Source of the DNA: Allochromatium warmingii
GTDB taxonomy: Bacteria > Pseudomonadota > Gammaproteobacteria > Chromatiales > Chromatiaceae
Length of the DNA: 64,000 nt
Assembly (NCBI RefSeq): GCF_900107145.1
Contig: NZ_FNOW01000010.1
Span: forward strand, 19,554 to 83,553
Reading direction: 5' to 3'
Shown here: in pieces, positions 54,625-64,000 of the stretch
Layout: every line of letters begins with the position of its first letter
How positions within the stretch are numbered: the first letter of the stretch is position 1
Program-made: the position numbers and the translations under genes
Notes under the pieces: model-generated
The model's input: the letters and a program-made list of their open reading frames with translations, nothing else
Told to the model about the DNA's origin: nothing
Databases searched by the model: none

Positions 54625-56871
54625 CTAACGGCGACTGAGGCGTACTAACGCATCGACATCGAGAATTAAGGCCACACGCCCATCACCCATAATGGTCGCT
54701 CCGGAAACACCTTCGACTTTACGATAATTAGTTTCCAGACTTTTGATGACAACTTGATGCTGGGCGACTAATTCATCAACCAGTACAGCGGCGCGGCCTT
54801 CATTCGTTTCGACGATAACTAAAATGCCAGCGATTGGATCGGGTTCCGGTTGGCCGCTATTGAAGACATCATGTAGGCTAACTAACGGCAAATATTCATC
54901 ATTGATTTGTGCGATACGCCCTTTGCCAACGACGGTTTTGAATTGTTCAGGATGCGGCTGAATCGATTCTTGAATCACCGTCAGCGGCAGAATAAACATT
55001 TCACTGCCCATGCGCACAGATAAACCGTCGAGAATTGCGAGCGTCAGCGGTAGCCGAATCGTGATATGGGTGCCACGCCCAGCCGTTGAATCAACCTCAA
55101 CACGCCCATTCATTTCTTCGATATTGCGGCGCACGACATCCATGCCAACCCCGCGCCCAGAAATATCGGTGACGCGCTCGGCGGTGGAAAAACCAGCATG
55201 AAAAATCAGTTGCCACACCTCTTTATCTGGTGGGTTATCCGGCATTGGGATGCCCTGCTTGGCGGCTTTGGCCAGCAATTTTTCGCGGTTGAGTCCGGCC
55301 CCATCGTCGCTGACTTCGACGACGACACTGCCGCCGCGATGACTGGCACGTAAGACGATTTCGCCGGTTTCGGATTTACCTGCCGCTTGGCGGACTTCGG
55401 GGCGCTCGATACCGTGGTCGATGCTGTTGCGCACCAGATGATTGAGCGGATCGGCCATGCGCTCGATCAAGCCTTTATCCAGCTCGGTATCTTCGCCGAT
55501 GAGCTTGAGCGTGACTTTTTTGCCCAGCGTTGCCGCCGTATCGCGCACCACACGCGGAAAACGGTTAAAGACAAAGCTAATCGGCATCATGCGAATCGAC
55601 ATCACTGCTTCTTGCAGATCGCGCGAGTTGCGCTCCAGATTCGATAATCCGCCCATGATGCGCTCATGGACAACTGGATCGAGTCCGGCGGCAGAATCGG
55701 CCAGCATGGCATGGGTGATGACCAGTTCGCCGACCAGATTAATGAGTTGATCGACCTTTTCGACGCTGACGCGAATCGAGGACTCGGCGGTTGCTGGGCG
55801 TTTGTTAGCGGCATCAGCGGGCGTCGAACGGTTAGCGGCTGGGCGGGCGCTTGCGGCTGGAGTTGTGGCCGAAGCAGCAGTGGGTGAAGGATTAGCAGCG
55901 ACTTCGTTGTAACCGCTGAGATCTTTAAAAAAGCCGTAGCCGCGTTTGTTATCGAGCTGCGCTTGTTGCGCAACAGCGGCCACCTGTGTCATGCCGGGGC
56001 TGCCGCCAAACAAACCGTAGCCGGTTTGTTCGTGATCCTGTGTCGCTTCTGCACCGGGGGCATCATCAAAGAAGCCATAACCGGGATCGGCTCCCGACGC
56101 TGCCGTGTTCGCCGTTGCTGGCACTGGCTCAAAAAAACCATAGGCGGTTTCTGTCTCGGCACTGGGCATCGGCGCGGTGACGGCTGGCCGCTGGCCGCTG
56201 GCCGCTTCCAGCTCCACATTCTCCAGCTCGATTTGACGCGGATCGCAGACAAAGGCGAGCAATTCTTCAATCGCCTCGCGTCCAGATGCGGTGGTGATTT
56301 GCCAGATGCAGCGCGTTGCGGTGTCACCGCTCTGATCTTGGATCTGACCCAATTCGGCTAGTGATGCAAATAACGCTTGCCGCTCGGTAGCGGCACCCTG
56401 ACCGATCTGCTGTGGCGCAAATGCCAGTCGCCACCGTGTTGGCGCAGCAGCCAGTGGCGCAGCGACAGCCGCCGTTGGCTCATCAGCGTGCGCGAGGTGT
56501 TCCAGCAGGGCACAGACCTCAGCGACGCGGGAATCTTCGTATTCCTCGCCTTCCTGATGGGCCTGAAGCTGGGACTTGAGCACATCTCCAGCCTGCAAAA
56601 AGGCATCGACCATATCAACTGTTGGGGTCAGTTCCTGCTTGCGCAGGCGGTCGAGCAGAGTTTCGAGCACATGGGTCACTTCAGCCATGTCACTGAACCC
56701 GAAGGTTCCCGCGCCGCCCTTGATCGAGTGCGCAGCGCGGAAAATCGCGTTGAGGGTTTCCAGATCGGCCGCTTCGACATCCAATTCCAGCAACAGGCTT
56801 TCCATCGCTGTCAGATTTTCGCCAGCCTCCTCAAAAAACACCTGATAGAACTGACTCATGTCGATGGTCAT
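54625..56871 (-). CDS. cheA: Chemotaxis histidine kinase CheA with four YGFF-type linker motifs
   Basis: CheA phosphorylates CheY and CheB. The 748-residue kinase has an HPt domain with the phospho-His in FRAAHSIKGGAGTFG (about residue 48). A long linker carries four YGFF/YGLF motifs (about 245, 262, 282 and 309). The dimerisation domain follows, then the ATPase with N-box NHLVRNSIDHGIE, DDGAGL and GRGVGMDVVRRNIEEM, and a CheW-like C-terminal domain ending LVRLSRR. No P2 domain is obvious between HPt and linker. The gene is 37 bp after cheY. Confidence 0.95.
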   Translation of the reverse strand: MTIDMSQFYQVFFEEAGENLTAMESLLLELDVEAADLETLNAIFRAAHSIKGGAGTFGFSDMAEVTHVLETLLDRLRKQELTPTVDMVDAFLQAGDVLKSQLQAHQEGEEYEDSRVAEVCALLEHLAHADEPTAAVAAPLAAAPTRWRLAFAPQQIGQGAATERQALFASLAELGQIQDQSGDTATRCIWQITTASGREAIEELLAFVCDPRQIELENVELEAASGQRPAVTAPMPSAETETAYGFFEPVPATANTAASGADPGYGFFDDAPGAEATQDHEQTGYGLFGGSPGMTQVAAVAQQAQLDNKRGYGFFKDLSGYNEVAANPSPTAASATTPAASARPAANRSTPADAANKRPATAESSIRVSVEKVDQLINLVGELVITHAMLADSAAGLDPVVHERIMGGLSNLERNSRDLQEAVMSIRMMPISFVFNRFPRVVRDTAATLGKKVTLKLIGEDTELDKGLIERMADPLNHLVRNSIDHGIERPEVRQAAGKSETGEIVLRASHRGGSVVVEVSDDGAGLNREKLLAKAAKQGIPMPDNPPDKEVWQLIFHAGFSTAERVTDISGRGVGMDVVRRNIEEMNGRVEVDSTAGRGTHITIRLPLTLAILDGLSVRMGSEMFILPLTVIQESIQPHPEQFKTVVGKGRIAQINDEYLPLVSLHDVFNSGQPEPDPIAGILVIVETNEGRAAVLVDELVAQHQVVIKSLETNYRKVEGVSGATIMGDGRVALILDVDALVRLSRR

Positions 56872-56908
56872 GGCCCTTCCCCTCTCAGCTTCTAGCGCGG
56901 TGCGTTCA

Positions 56909-57274
56909 TCAACCGATCACTTTACGCACGACTTCCAGCAATTTCGCCGGATCGAACGGTTTGACGAGCCAGCCGGTTGCTCCAGCGGTGCGGCCCTGAC
57001 TTTTCATCGCGTCGCTCGATTCCGTGGTCAACATCAGAATCGGCACCGATTGATATTGCGGCAGTGCCCGTAATTGCTTAATCAGGCTCAGGCCATCCAT
57101 GCGCGGCATATTCTGATCGGTGAAAATTAGATCGAATTTTGCCGCCCGTGCTTTGTCGAGTCCGTCCTGTCCGTCAACCGCCTCGGTGACGGTGTAACCC
57201 GCCTCCTTGAGCGTAAAAGACACCATTTGCCGAATGGACGGCGAATCGTCCACGGTGAGAATCGTCTTAGCCAT
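56909..57274 (-). CDS. cheY: Chemotaxis response regulator CheY
   Basis: The 121-residue single-domain receiver has the acidic pair in TVDDSPSIRQ, phospho-acceptor Asp in LIFTDQNMPRMDG, the switch Thr in MLTTESS and Lys in WLVKPFDPAKL. It heads the operon cheY-A-W-R-D-MCP-B-STAS. CheZ is not encoded here. About 258 bp separate its start from divergent mfd and hold the promoters. Confidence 0.95.
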   Translation of the reverse strand: MAKTILTVDDSPSIRQMVSFTLKEAGYTVTEAVDGQDGLDKARAAKFDLIFTDQNMPRMDGLSLIKQLRALPQYQSVPILMLTTESSDAMKSQGRTAGATGWLVKPFDPAKLLEVVRKVIG

Positions 57275-57532
57275 GTTGTGACATCCTGAGAATGACCAAA
57301 AGTCCGACCGCGCTCAACACCGCAGCATTAGCCACGCGGTCAAAGGAATAATACTGAAGATTTATGCTCGGATTGTCGAGTCGTCTCGGGCCGACGACAG
57401 CGTTGCGTGCTGCACTGGGTTCGCCTTATATACCGATGACGCGGACGAATGCCAGTGTCTGTGCGAAAATCGCCCACGACCGGCATCCTGCCGCTGCCCG
57501 CTGAACTCCCGCCATAGGTTAGATGTTGTCCG

Positions 57533-60500
57533 ATGTCTGCGCCCGTTTGCTCGACTCTGCACTCTCCACTTGCGCCTCCGCTGCCACGTTGTTCCGGTGA
57601 GCGCCGGCTGTGGGGGCAACTTCATGGTGCTGCGACTGCGCTGGCCGTCGCCCGCGCTGCTGCCGCGCATTCGGGACATGCCGGGCTGGTGCTGGCGCTG
57701 GTCGATACGGTGCAAACAGCGGCGAGCTGGCGGGCGGAACTCGGCTTTTTTCTCGCCGATGCCGCATCCGACGCCACATCCGCAGTACCGCTGCTGAGTT
57801 TTCCCGACTGGGAAACCCTGCCCTATGATGTGTTTTCGCCATTGCCCGAATTGGTCTCAGAACGGCTGCTGACATTGCAGCAACTGCCAACGCTGGTGCG
57901 CGGCGTGCTAATTGTGCCGGTGGCGACCCTGATGCAACGCTTGCCGCCGCGTGACTATATCGAGCGTCACTCGCTGGTGCTGGCCGTCGGGGATCGGCTC
58001 AATCTCGATGCCACGCGCCAGCGACTGGAGCGGGCGGGCTATTCCTGTGTCTCGCAGGTCATCGGGCATGGCGAATATGCGGTGCGCGGCGCGTTACTCG
58101 ATGTGTTTCCGATGGGCAGCAGCGTGCCGCTACGCATCGACCTGTTTGATGATGAAGTAGATAGTATCCGTGTTTTTGATCCCGAGACACAACGCTCGCA
58201 AGATCAGCTCGATCAGATTCGACTATTGCCAGCGCGTGAATTGCCGCTCGATGAGACCGCGATTGCTGGATTCCGGCAGCGGTATCGCGCTGCCGTCGCT
58301 GGTGATCCACAGCGCAGTTTGATTTATCGCGAAGTCTCCAACGGTCAAGCGCCGGGTGGGCTGGAATATTATTTACCGCTGTTTTTTGAGCAAACAGCGA
58401 CGCTGTTTGATTATCTGCCCGCTAACACGCTGGTCATTGAGGCGCTCGATTGCCGCGAGACCGCCCGCACTTTTTTTGCGACCGTCGAGCATCGCTACGA
58501 GCAACGGCGGCATGACAGTGAACGGCCATTATTGCCGCCCGCGCAGCTCTATCTGACCCCAGAGGAACTGGCCGGACGGCTCAATCAGCTTTCCGGTGTG
58601 CTCCATCAGTCTGACCCCGTTGCTGCGCGGCGCAAAGGCTACGCTGATGCCTGCAACTTCGCCACCGCCCCGCTGCCGCCCGTGACCATTCAGGCCCGTG
58701 CCGCCCAGCCCGCGCAGGCGCTGCATGAGTTTCTCAATGCCAGTGAACGGCGGGTGCTATTTGTCGCCGAGAGTAGCGGACGCCGCGAACTGCTGGCCGA
58801 ACAGCTCAAGGGATTTGCGATTCGCGCCCGTCCGGTGTCCGGCTGGCAGGCGTTTTTAGACAGTGATGCGCCGCTGGCGCTCACGGTCGCGCCGCTCGAA
58901 CAGGGCTTATTGCTCGACAGCGAACGGCTGGCCGTTATCACCGAAACCCAGCTCTATGGCGAGCGGGTGCGCCAAGAACGGCGGCGACGTGCCCGCGAAC
59001 GCGACAGCGATGCCATTGTGCGCAATCTCACCGAATTGACCATCGGTGCGCCGGTTGTCCACGAAGAGCACGGTGTCGGGCGCTATCTGGGGCTGCAAAC
59101 GCTGGAAGTCGGCGGCCTGACCACCGAATTTTTGACGCTCGAATATGCCAATGGCGACAAGCTCTATGTGCCGGTCAGCGCCTTGCAATTGATCTCGCGC
59201 TACACCGGCGCTTCGCCAGAAAACGCCCCGCTGCACAAGCTCGGCGGCGATCAATGGGAACGGATTAAACGCAAAGCCGCACAAAAAGCGCACGATGTTG
59301 CTGCCGAATTGCTCGACATCCACGCCCGCCGCGCTGCCCGCGCTGGGATCGCCTTTCCCGAGGGTGGCGCGGATTACGCCGCCTTTGCCGCTGCCTTCGC
59401 GTTCGAGGAAACACCCGATCAGCAACGGGCGATTGAAGCCGTGCTCGCGGATATGGCCGACCCCAAGCCGATGGATCGCGTGGTGTGCGGTGATGTCGGT
59501 TTTGGCAAAACCGAGGTCGCGATGCGCGCCGCGTTCGTCGCGGTGCAGGGCGGGCGCCAGGTCGCGGCGCTGGTGCCGACGACCCTGCTCGCGCAACAGC
59601 ATTTTGAGAATTTTTCCGACCGCTTCGCCGATTGGCCGGTGCGCATTGAAAGCCTCTCGCGGTTCCGCACTGCGAAAGAACAGCAAGCCGTGCTCGCTGG
59701 ATTAGCCGATGGCACGGTTGATATTGTCGTCGCCACGCATAAGCTGTTGCAGCCGACGATTCGTTTTAAACAGCTCGGGTTGGCAATTATTGACGAAGAG
59801 CATCGCTTTGGCGTGCGGCATAAAGAACAATTAAAAAATCTGCGCAGTGAAGTTGATGTCTTGACGCTGACCGCGACGCCAATTCCGCGCACCCTGAATT
59901 TAGCCATGTCCGGTCTGCGTGATTTATCGATTATTGCCACGCCGCCGGTTGAACGCCATCCGATTAAAACCTTTGTAAGCCAGTGGAATGATATATTGAT
60001 ACAAGAAGCCGTGCAGCGTGAATTAAAGCGCGGCGGTCAGGTGTATTTTCTGCATAATGAAGTTGAGACCATCGAAAATCAGGCACAAAAACTCGAAGCC
60101 TTGATTCCTGAAGCGCGGGTTGCGGTTGCGCATGGGCAAATGCGCGAGCGCGAATTAGAGCGCATTATGCGTGATTTTTACCATCAGCGATTTAATTTGC
60201 TGGTCTGCACCACGATTATTGAAAGCGGCATCGACGTGCCCTCGGCGAATACCATTTTAATTAACCGCGCCGATAAACTCGGACTGGCACAATTACATCA
60301 GTTGCGCGGGCGGGTTGGGCGTTCGCATCATCGTGCTTATGCCTATCTGATTACCCCGCCGACGACGGCGATGACTGCTGATGCCAAAAAACGCCTCGAA
60401 GCCATTGAATCAATGGAAGATTTGGGCGCAGGCTTTACCTTAGCCACGCATGATTTAGAGATTCGCGGTGCCGGTGAATTGCTCGGCGATGAGCAATCCG

Positions 60501-61039
60501 GGCAAATCACCGAAGTCGGCTTTACGCTCTATATGGAATTACTCGAACGCGCTGTTGCGGCCCTCAAATCCGGTCGTGTCCCGGAATTAGACCGCCCGCT
60601 CGATCATGGCACCGAAATTGATTTGGGGATTCCGGCATTATTGCCGAGTGACTATCTGCCCGATGTCCAAGCGCGATTGGTGCTCTATAAACGCATTGCC
60701 AGTGCGCGTGACCGAGAAGAATTGCGCGAATTGCAGGTCGAAATGATCGACCGCTTTGGCTTGCTGCCAGAACCAGCAAAAAATCTGCTCGACATCACCG
60801 AATTAAAGCTCTGGGTGCAACCCTATGGGATTCGCAAAATCGAAGCTGGGCCGAGCAGTGGTCGGCTGTTATTTACCGAATCACCACAGATTGATCCAGC
60901 ACGATTGATTCAGTTGCTTCAACAGCGACCGAAAGAATATAAGCTCGAAGGCGGCGATAAGCTGAAATTCTTCCGCGATATGAGCGCAGCGGAAACGCGC
61001 TTATGTGAGGTGCGGCGGGTGTTGGAGCAATTGATTTGA
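57533..61039 (+). CDS. mfd: Transcription-repair coupling factor Mfd
   Basis: Mfd removes RNA polymerase stalled at DNA lesions and recruits UvrA. The 1168-residue protein has the UvrB-homology part (LSFPDWETLPYDVFSP, RYEVRGALLD-like EYAVRGALLDVFPMGS) and the RNA polymerase-binding domain (VVHEEHGVGRYLGLQTLEVGG). The translocase has Walker A GDVGFGKTEVAMRAAF, IIDEEHRFGVRHKEQL and TATPIPRTLN. The TRCF domain lies at the C-terminus. The ATG at 57533 agrees with the usual length of about 1150. Confidence 0.96.
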   Translation: MSAPVCSTLHSPLAPPLPRCSGERRLWGQLHGAATALAVARAAAAHSGHAGLVLALVDTVQTAASWRAELGFFLADAASDATSAVPLLSFPDWETLPYDVFSPLPELVSERLLTLQQLPTLVRGVLIVPVATLMQRLPPRDYIERHSLVLAVGDRLNLDATRQRLERAGYSCVSQVIGHGEYAVRGALLDVFPMGSSVPLRIDLFDDEVDSIRVFDPETQRSQDQLDQIRLLPARELPLDETAIAGFRQRYRAAVAGDPQRSLIYREVSNGQAPGGLEYYLPLFFEQTATLFDYLPANTLVIEALDCRETARTFFATVEHRYEQRRHDSERPLLPPAQLYLTPEELAGRLNQLSGVLHQSDPVAARRKGYADACNFATAPLPPVTIQARAAQPAQALHEFLNASERRVLFVAESSGRRELLAEQLKGFAIRARPVSGWQAFLDSDAPLALTVAPLEQGLLLDSERLAVITETQLYGERVRQERRRRARERDSDAIVRNLTELTIGAPVVHEEHGVGRYLGLQTLEVGGLTTEFLTLEYANGDKLYVPVSALQLISRYTGASPENAPLHKLGGDQWERIKRKAAQKAHDVAAELLDIHARRAARAGIAFPEGGADYAAFAAAFAFEETPDQQRAIEAVLADMADPKPMDRVVCGDVGFGKTEVAMRAAFVAVQGGRQVAALVPTTLLAQQHFENFSDRFADWPVRIESLSRFRTAKEQQAVLAGLADGTVDIVVATHKLLQPTIRFKQLGLAIIDEEHRFGVRHKEQLKNLRSEVDVLTLTATPIPRTLNLAMSGLRDLSIIATPPVERHPIKTFVSQWNDILIQEAVQRELKRGGQVYFLHNEVETIENQAQKLEALIPEARVAVAHGQMRERELERIMRDFYHQRFNLLVCTTIIESGIDVPSANTILINRADKLGLAQLHQLRGRVGRSHHRAYAYLITPPTTAMTADAKKRLEAIESMEDLGAGFTLATHDLEIRGAGELLGDEQSGQITEVGFTLYMELLERAVAALKSGRVPELDRPLDHGTEIDLGIPALLPSDYLPDVQARLVLYKRIASARDREELRELQVEMIDRFGLLPEPAKNLLDITELKLWVQPYGIRKIEAGPSSGRLLFTESPQIDPARLIQLLQQRPKEYKLEGGDKLKFFRDMSAAETRLCEVRRVLEQLI

Positions 61040-61067
61040 TTTGCAGCTTCCAGCCGCCAGCGATGAG

Positions 61068-62231
61068 CTACAGCCGGTCGCGTAAATCCCGCATGCTAAA
61101 TCCGCACCAAGCTCGCGCAAGATCATGCTCAATGCCTTTATTCAATCCGAGCACTTTGAATCGCTCGCCCATCGCGGTCGGCAAGAGCAATTGTTTCGCG
61201 CCGAGTGCGAGATCGAGTGCGGCGTCTGGCGTCGCGGCGGCAGTTTGCATCAAATGGTCGATACCGCAGCCGATCAAGTAATGCGCTTGGGTGGTAAAGC
61301 CCGCTACAGCAAATCCGGCGGCGCTGCCCGCTTCCGCGACCGCCGTAAAATCAACATGGGCAGTGATGTCTTGTAAGCCAAGATGAACGTAGGGGTCAGA
61401 GTGGGCTTGATGATGATAATGACAGCGCAGGGTGCCCATGTTGCGTTCTGGTTGATAGTACTCGCGGCGCGGATAGCCGTAGTCGATCAACAGTACCAGA
61501 CCGCGTTCGACCGCGTTTGACACTGCCGTCAGCCAGGGCGCGAGACGCAAATTGATCTCCGATTCGTAGCCGGGCGCGGTGGCGAGTCCGGCACTGTGCA
61601 GGGCTGAGACGGCGTGGTGCAGTCCGAGCGAGCGTGGCGGAATGGCGCATTCAGTCAAGTGGCCAGCGGTGTCGGTTACGGCGATTTCCAAAATCTCGCC
61701 CGCGCTGCCGATGCGAAACCGCTGCACTGGCATGGCGTCGAGCACTTCGTTGGCGATGATGACCCCATTGAACCGTTCGGGCAGGGTGGTCAGCCAGTCG
61801 CAGCGGGCGAATAACTGCGGTGCGGCCTGTTGTAGCGCGGCCCGCTGGCGGGCTTGTAGATCGGGGCTGAGTTCGAGGATGCGGTAGCGGTCGGGTAGGC
61901 GGTTGCGGGCGTCGAGTTCGAGCAGGATTTGCACCGCAAGTGCGCCACTGCCTGCACCAAATTCGAGTATTTCGCCGCCGTCGAGTGTTGCGAGCACTTC
62001 GGCGCATTGGACGGCTAGGCAGCGCCCGAATAGCGGCGAGAGTTCGGGTGCGGTAACGAAATCGCCGTCTGCACCGAATTTGGGTGCTCCGGCGACGTAA
62101 TAGCCGAGTCCGGGGGCATAGAGCGCCAATTCCATGAACCGATCAAATGGGAGTGCGCCGCCCTGTGCGCGGATTTCGGCTTGAATGCGGGCGGTGAGGG
62201 CGATGTTAATAGCGTGTGAATGGTCATTCAT
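61068..62231 (-). CDS. SAM-dependent methyltransferase, MidA/NDUFAF7 family
   Basis: The 387-residue protein belongs to the MidA (DUF185) family: GALPFDRFMELALYAPGLGYY, GDFVTAPELSPLFG, EILEFGAGSGALAVQIL as SAM motif I, and GVIIANEVLDAMPVQRF. Mitochondrial NDUFAF7 methylates a complex I arginine; the bacterial substrate is not known. The ATG at 62231 overlaps the TGA of the upstream DNA methyltransferase (ATGA). The end is 28 bp from the convergent mfd stop. Confidence 0.9.
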   Translation of the reverse strand: MNDHSHAINIALTARIQAEIRAQGGALPFDRFMELALYAPGLGYYVAGAPKFGADGDFVTAPELSPLFGRCLAVQCAEVLATLDGGEILEFGAGSGALAVQILLELDARNRLPDRYRILELSPDLQARQRAALQQAAPQLFARCDWLTTLPERFNGVIIANEVLDAMPVQRFRIGSAGEILEIAVTDTAGHLTECAIPPRSLGLHHAVSALHSAGLATAPGYESEINLRLAPWLTAVSNAVERGLVLLIDYGYPRREYYQPERNMGTLRCHYHHQAHSDPYVHLGLQDITAHVDFTAVAEAGSAAGFAVAGFTTQAHYLIGCGIDHLMQTAAATPDAALDLALGAKQLLLPTAMGERFKVLGLNKGIEHDLARAWCGFSMRDLRDRL

Positions 62232-64000
62232 GCGAGTTTTGCAAGCAGTTTTTGATAGCGTTCAAATAGCAGTGCTACGCGGTCGCTATCGCTGGTAAAT
62301 TTCCGTTTGGAATAGGCGGCATCGACAGCAGCATCTAATTTGCGATGCGCTTTGACTAATTCGGGCGGCATGGTGAGTGGATCGTAGAGTGTGGCGAGTG
62401 AGGCATTGGGATGTGCGGCGCGGGCATCAAGCACGGCTTGCGCGGCGGTTTCAATTGCTTGGCGTCGTTTTGGCGTTGGATTATCAGGCCAGGGGAAATT
62501 GTTGTAAACGATGCTGTTTGAGTATTGATAGTCGCTTTTCATTCTTCCTGCTGTAATACGCATCCAAGCCATGTGCATGGCAGATGATAAAACGCCAAAG
62601 TGATAAGTTTTTGCATTTGCAATAACTAGCATTGATCCACTGGCTATTATTTCAGGTTTGCAAAATCCGATAGGAATATAAGTTCTGTTTTCAGATGATA
62701 CCTTTGGAATTACAAGATACTCGGTTTTTGGTTGCCGTATTTCTCCGAATAAAGCGGGAGTTTTAGCTAATTCTTTTGTTTGAATTCTGTCACTAGATAA
62801 TCTGTAAGCTTTATTTAACTCGACTCTTTGCATGACTTGTTTCAAGCTACGCAGCTCGCTTGGTTCACATTTAACAAGCCATAAGCAATATCTTGGTATA
62901 TTCTTTATAAACTCTTCGCCTCCGATATATTGCTTGATAAATTTCTCGCTTTTTGGTTCTTTGGCGATGAAATCTGCTCGATCTTCTTCGCTTAATATAA
63001 GATTTCCTTTATCTATAGGCATACTTCCGTATGCTATTTCAGGTGTGTCAGACGTTAAAGGTTTGGATCGCTTTCCAATAAATGCTGCAACCGCATTAAT
63101 AAGATAAGGATTGATTACTGAAACTTTTAAGACGTGCGGTTCTGATTGTGGATTTTCATAGTCAAAAAGCAACTTTGATTCTGCTTCAAAAAGAGCAAAA
63201 CCAATAATTACACAATGAACTGCTGCTTTTCCTTTTGCTTCGCTCGACCATTGAAAAGTTCTGTGTGCAAAATGAATGTTTACGCCTTTTTTTGCTAAAT
63301 CAGACCACAAAATACCAACTTGCTCGCCTTGCGTGATTGAATTTGTCGAAACAAAAGCTGTTTTAATGGCTTTATTGTATTCCATGAAATCAGCCGATTT
63401 GCGATACCAAGCCGCAACAAAATCTAAAACGCCTGCACCTTTTACACCTCGAAAAACATGCGCCATGTCAGATTTTTGCACTTCGTTTTGTTCTTTCTTA
63501 CCACCAAACGGCGGATTCCCCAAGATATAATTTAAGTCCGCTGGCGGCACAATCTCGCGCCAATCCACTTGCAACGCATTGCCATGCACAATCGTCGCCG
63601 ATTTCTTCAACGGCAACCGCGCAAAATAAATCCCAAACTCTTTCGACACCAGCATATTCATCTGATGATCCATCAACCACAGCGCCGTTTGTGCAATTTG
63701 CGCTGGAAACTCTTCAATTTCAACGCCATAAAATTGATCGACATTGCACAGAATATTAAATTCACCAACACCAATTGATAAATCACGTGCCTTACCAAAC
63801 AACGCCCGCAATACTTCAAGCTCCAACAACCGCAATTCCCGATAGGCAATCACTAAAAAATTACCACACCCACAGGCCGGATCGAGAAACTTAAGCCGTG
63901 CAAGATATTGCTGAAATTCAAATAACTTGCGCTTATCGCGTTTAATCCGCTGAAATTCCGCCCGCAATTCATCCAAAAACAACGGCTCAATCAACTTCAA
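62228..64000 (-). CDS. YeeA/MmeI-like DNA methyltransferase (5' part beyond the window)
   Basis: The visible 590 residues include SAM motif I FLDPACGCGNFLVIAYRELR and the adenine-methylase motif IV ILGNPPFGGKK (NPPF). The target-recognition-like region is followed by FPWPDNPTPKRRQAIETAAQ, a pattern seen in the C-terminal part of COG1002 type II restriction/methylase proteins such as YeeA and MmeI relatives. The gene runs off the window edge, so an N-terminal nuclease domain cannot be checked. It is AT-richer than its neighbours (62.5-63.9 kb), which suggests transfer. It could be restriction-modification, an orphan methylase or part of a defence system. Confidence 0.85.
   Translation of the reverse strand: MKLIEPLFLDELRAEFQRIKRDKRKLFEFQQYLARLKFLDPACGCGNFLVIAYRELRLLELEVLRALFGKARDLSIGVGEFNILCNVDQFYGVEIEEFPAQIAQTALWLMDHQMNMLVSKEFGIYFARLPLKKSATIVHGNALQVDWREIVPPADLNYILGNPPFGGKKEQNEVQKSDMAHVFRGVKGAGVLDFVAAWYRKSADFMEYNKAIKTAFVSTNSITQGEQVGILWSDLAKKGVNIHFAHRTFQWSSEAKGKAAVHCVIIGFALFEAESKLLFDYENPQSEPHVLKVSVINPYLINAVAAFIGKRSKPLTSDTPEIAYGSMPIDKGNLILSEEDRADFIAKEPKSEKFIKQYIGGEEFIKNIPRYCLWLVKCEPSELRSLKQVMQRVELNKAYRLSSDRIQTKELAKTPALFGEIRQPKTEYLVIPKVSSENRTYIPIGFCKPEIIASGSMLVIANAKTYHFGVLSSAMHMAWMRITAGRMKSDYQYSNSIVYNNFPWPDNPTPKRRQAIETAAQAVLDARAAHPNASLATLYDPLTMPPELVKAHRKLDAAVDAAYSKRKFTSDSDRVALLFERYQKLLAKLA

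Noticed and set aside
58907..59686. 259-codon minus-strand frame
   Set aside because: Opposite the conserved translocase part of mfd; a shadow frame.

Overview
The window looks like chromosomal DNA from a motile, nitrogen-fixing gammaproteobacterium, perhaps a purple sulfur or related Chromatiales-type organism (this lineage is an inference). The basis is the trxA/rho/rhlB arrangement, the pcnB-panBCD run, a nifEN-X-fdxB operon behind a NifA/IHF/sigma54-type promoter, and a cheYAWRDB cluster. Most of the DNA is ordinary GC-rich core genome, interrupted by one integrated element and one large cell-surface locus.

Layout. 1-2.7 kb: 3'-truncated purH, a PTPS-family pterin enzyme, smpB and the tmRNA gene ssrA. 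2.7-12.2 kb: a 9.5-kb element inserted in the 3' end of ssrA. It is bounded by a 14-bp direct repeat and has GGGGGTAAC/GGGGGTAGC arm-like repeats near both ends. It carries a P4-type integrase, an AlpA regulator, a ParB-like protein, a replication module (winged-helix initiator with in-gene 12-bp iterons, primase, helicase), a YqaJ-like recombinase with an abnormal C-terminus, and a ribbon-helix-helix-like protein preceded by nine helically phased CTAG motifs. No capsid, tail or packaging genes are visible, so it resembles a phage satellite or an integrative mobilisable element. 12.3-21.5 kb: tRNA-Glu, pcnB, panB, panC, panD, two unknown small genes, rho, trxA, rhlB and a HAD nucleotidase.

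21.5-45 kb is the surface locus. It holds a 1200-residue methyltransferase/multi-glycosyltransferase with an internally duplicated C-terminal domain, Wzt and Wzm O-polysaccharide exporters, and three secreted RTX/S-layer-like proteins of 626, 266 and 4262 residues that share modules in a mosaic way. It ends with a small retropepsin-like protease between two copies of a structured 3' element, and a decayed DUF4258-like/DUF2283 pair. A plausible reading is an S-layer or giant adhesin anchored to a polysaccharide exported by the neighbouring ABC system; no type I secretion genes lie in the window.

45-50 kb: tRNA-Met and nifE, nifN, nifX, a NifX-associated protein, a CCE_0567-type small protein and nif-specific ferredoxin III. 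50-57.3 kb: a minus-strand chemotaxis operon cheY-cheA-cheW-cheR-cheD-MCP-cheB-STAS. 57.5-64 kb: mfd, a MidA-type methyltransferase, and a DNA methyltransferase of the YeeA/MmeI-like type cut by the window edge. A family of palindromic repeats built on TTCTTTGCG recurs between operons.
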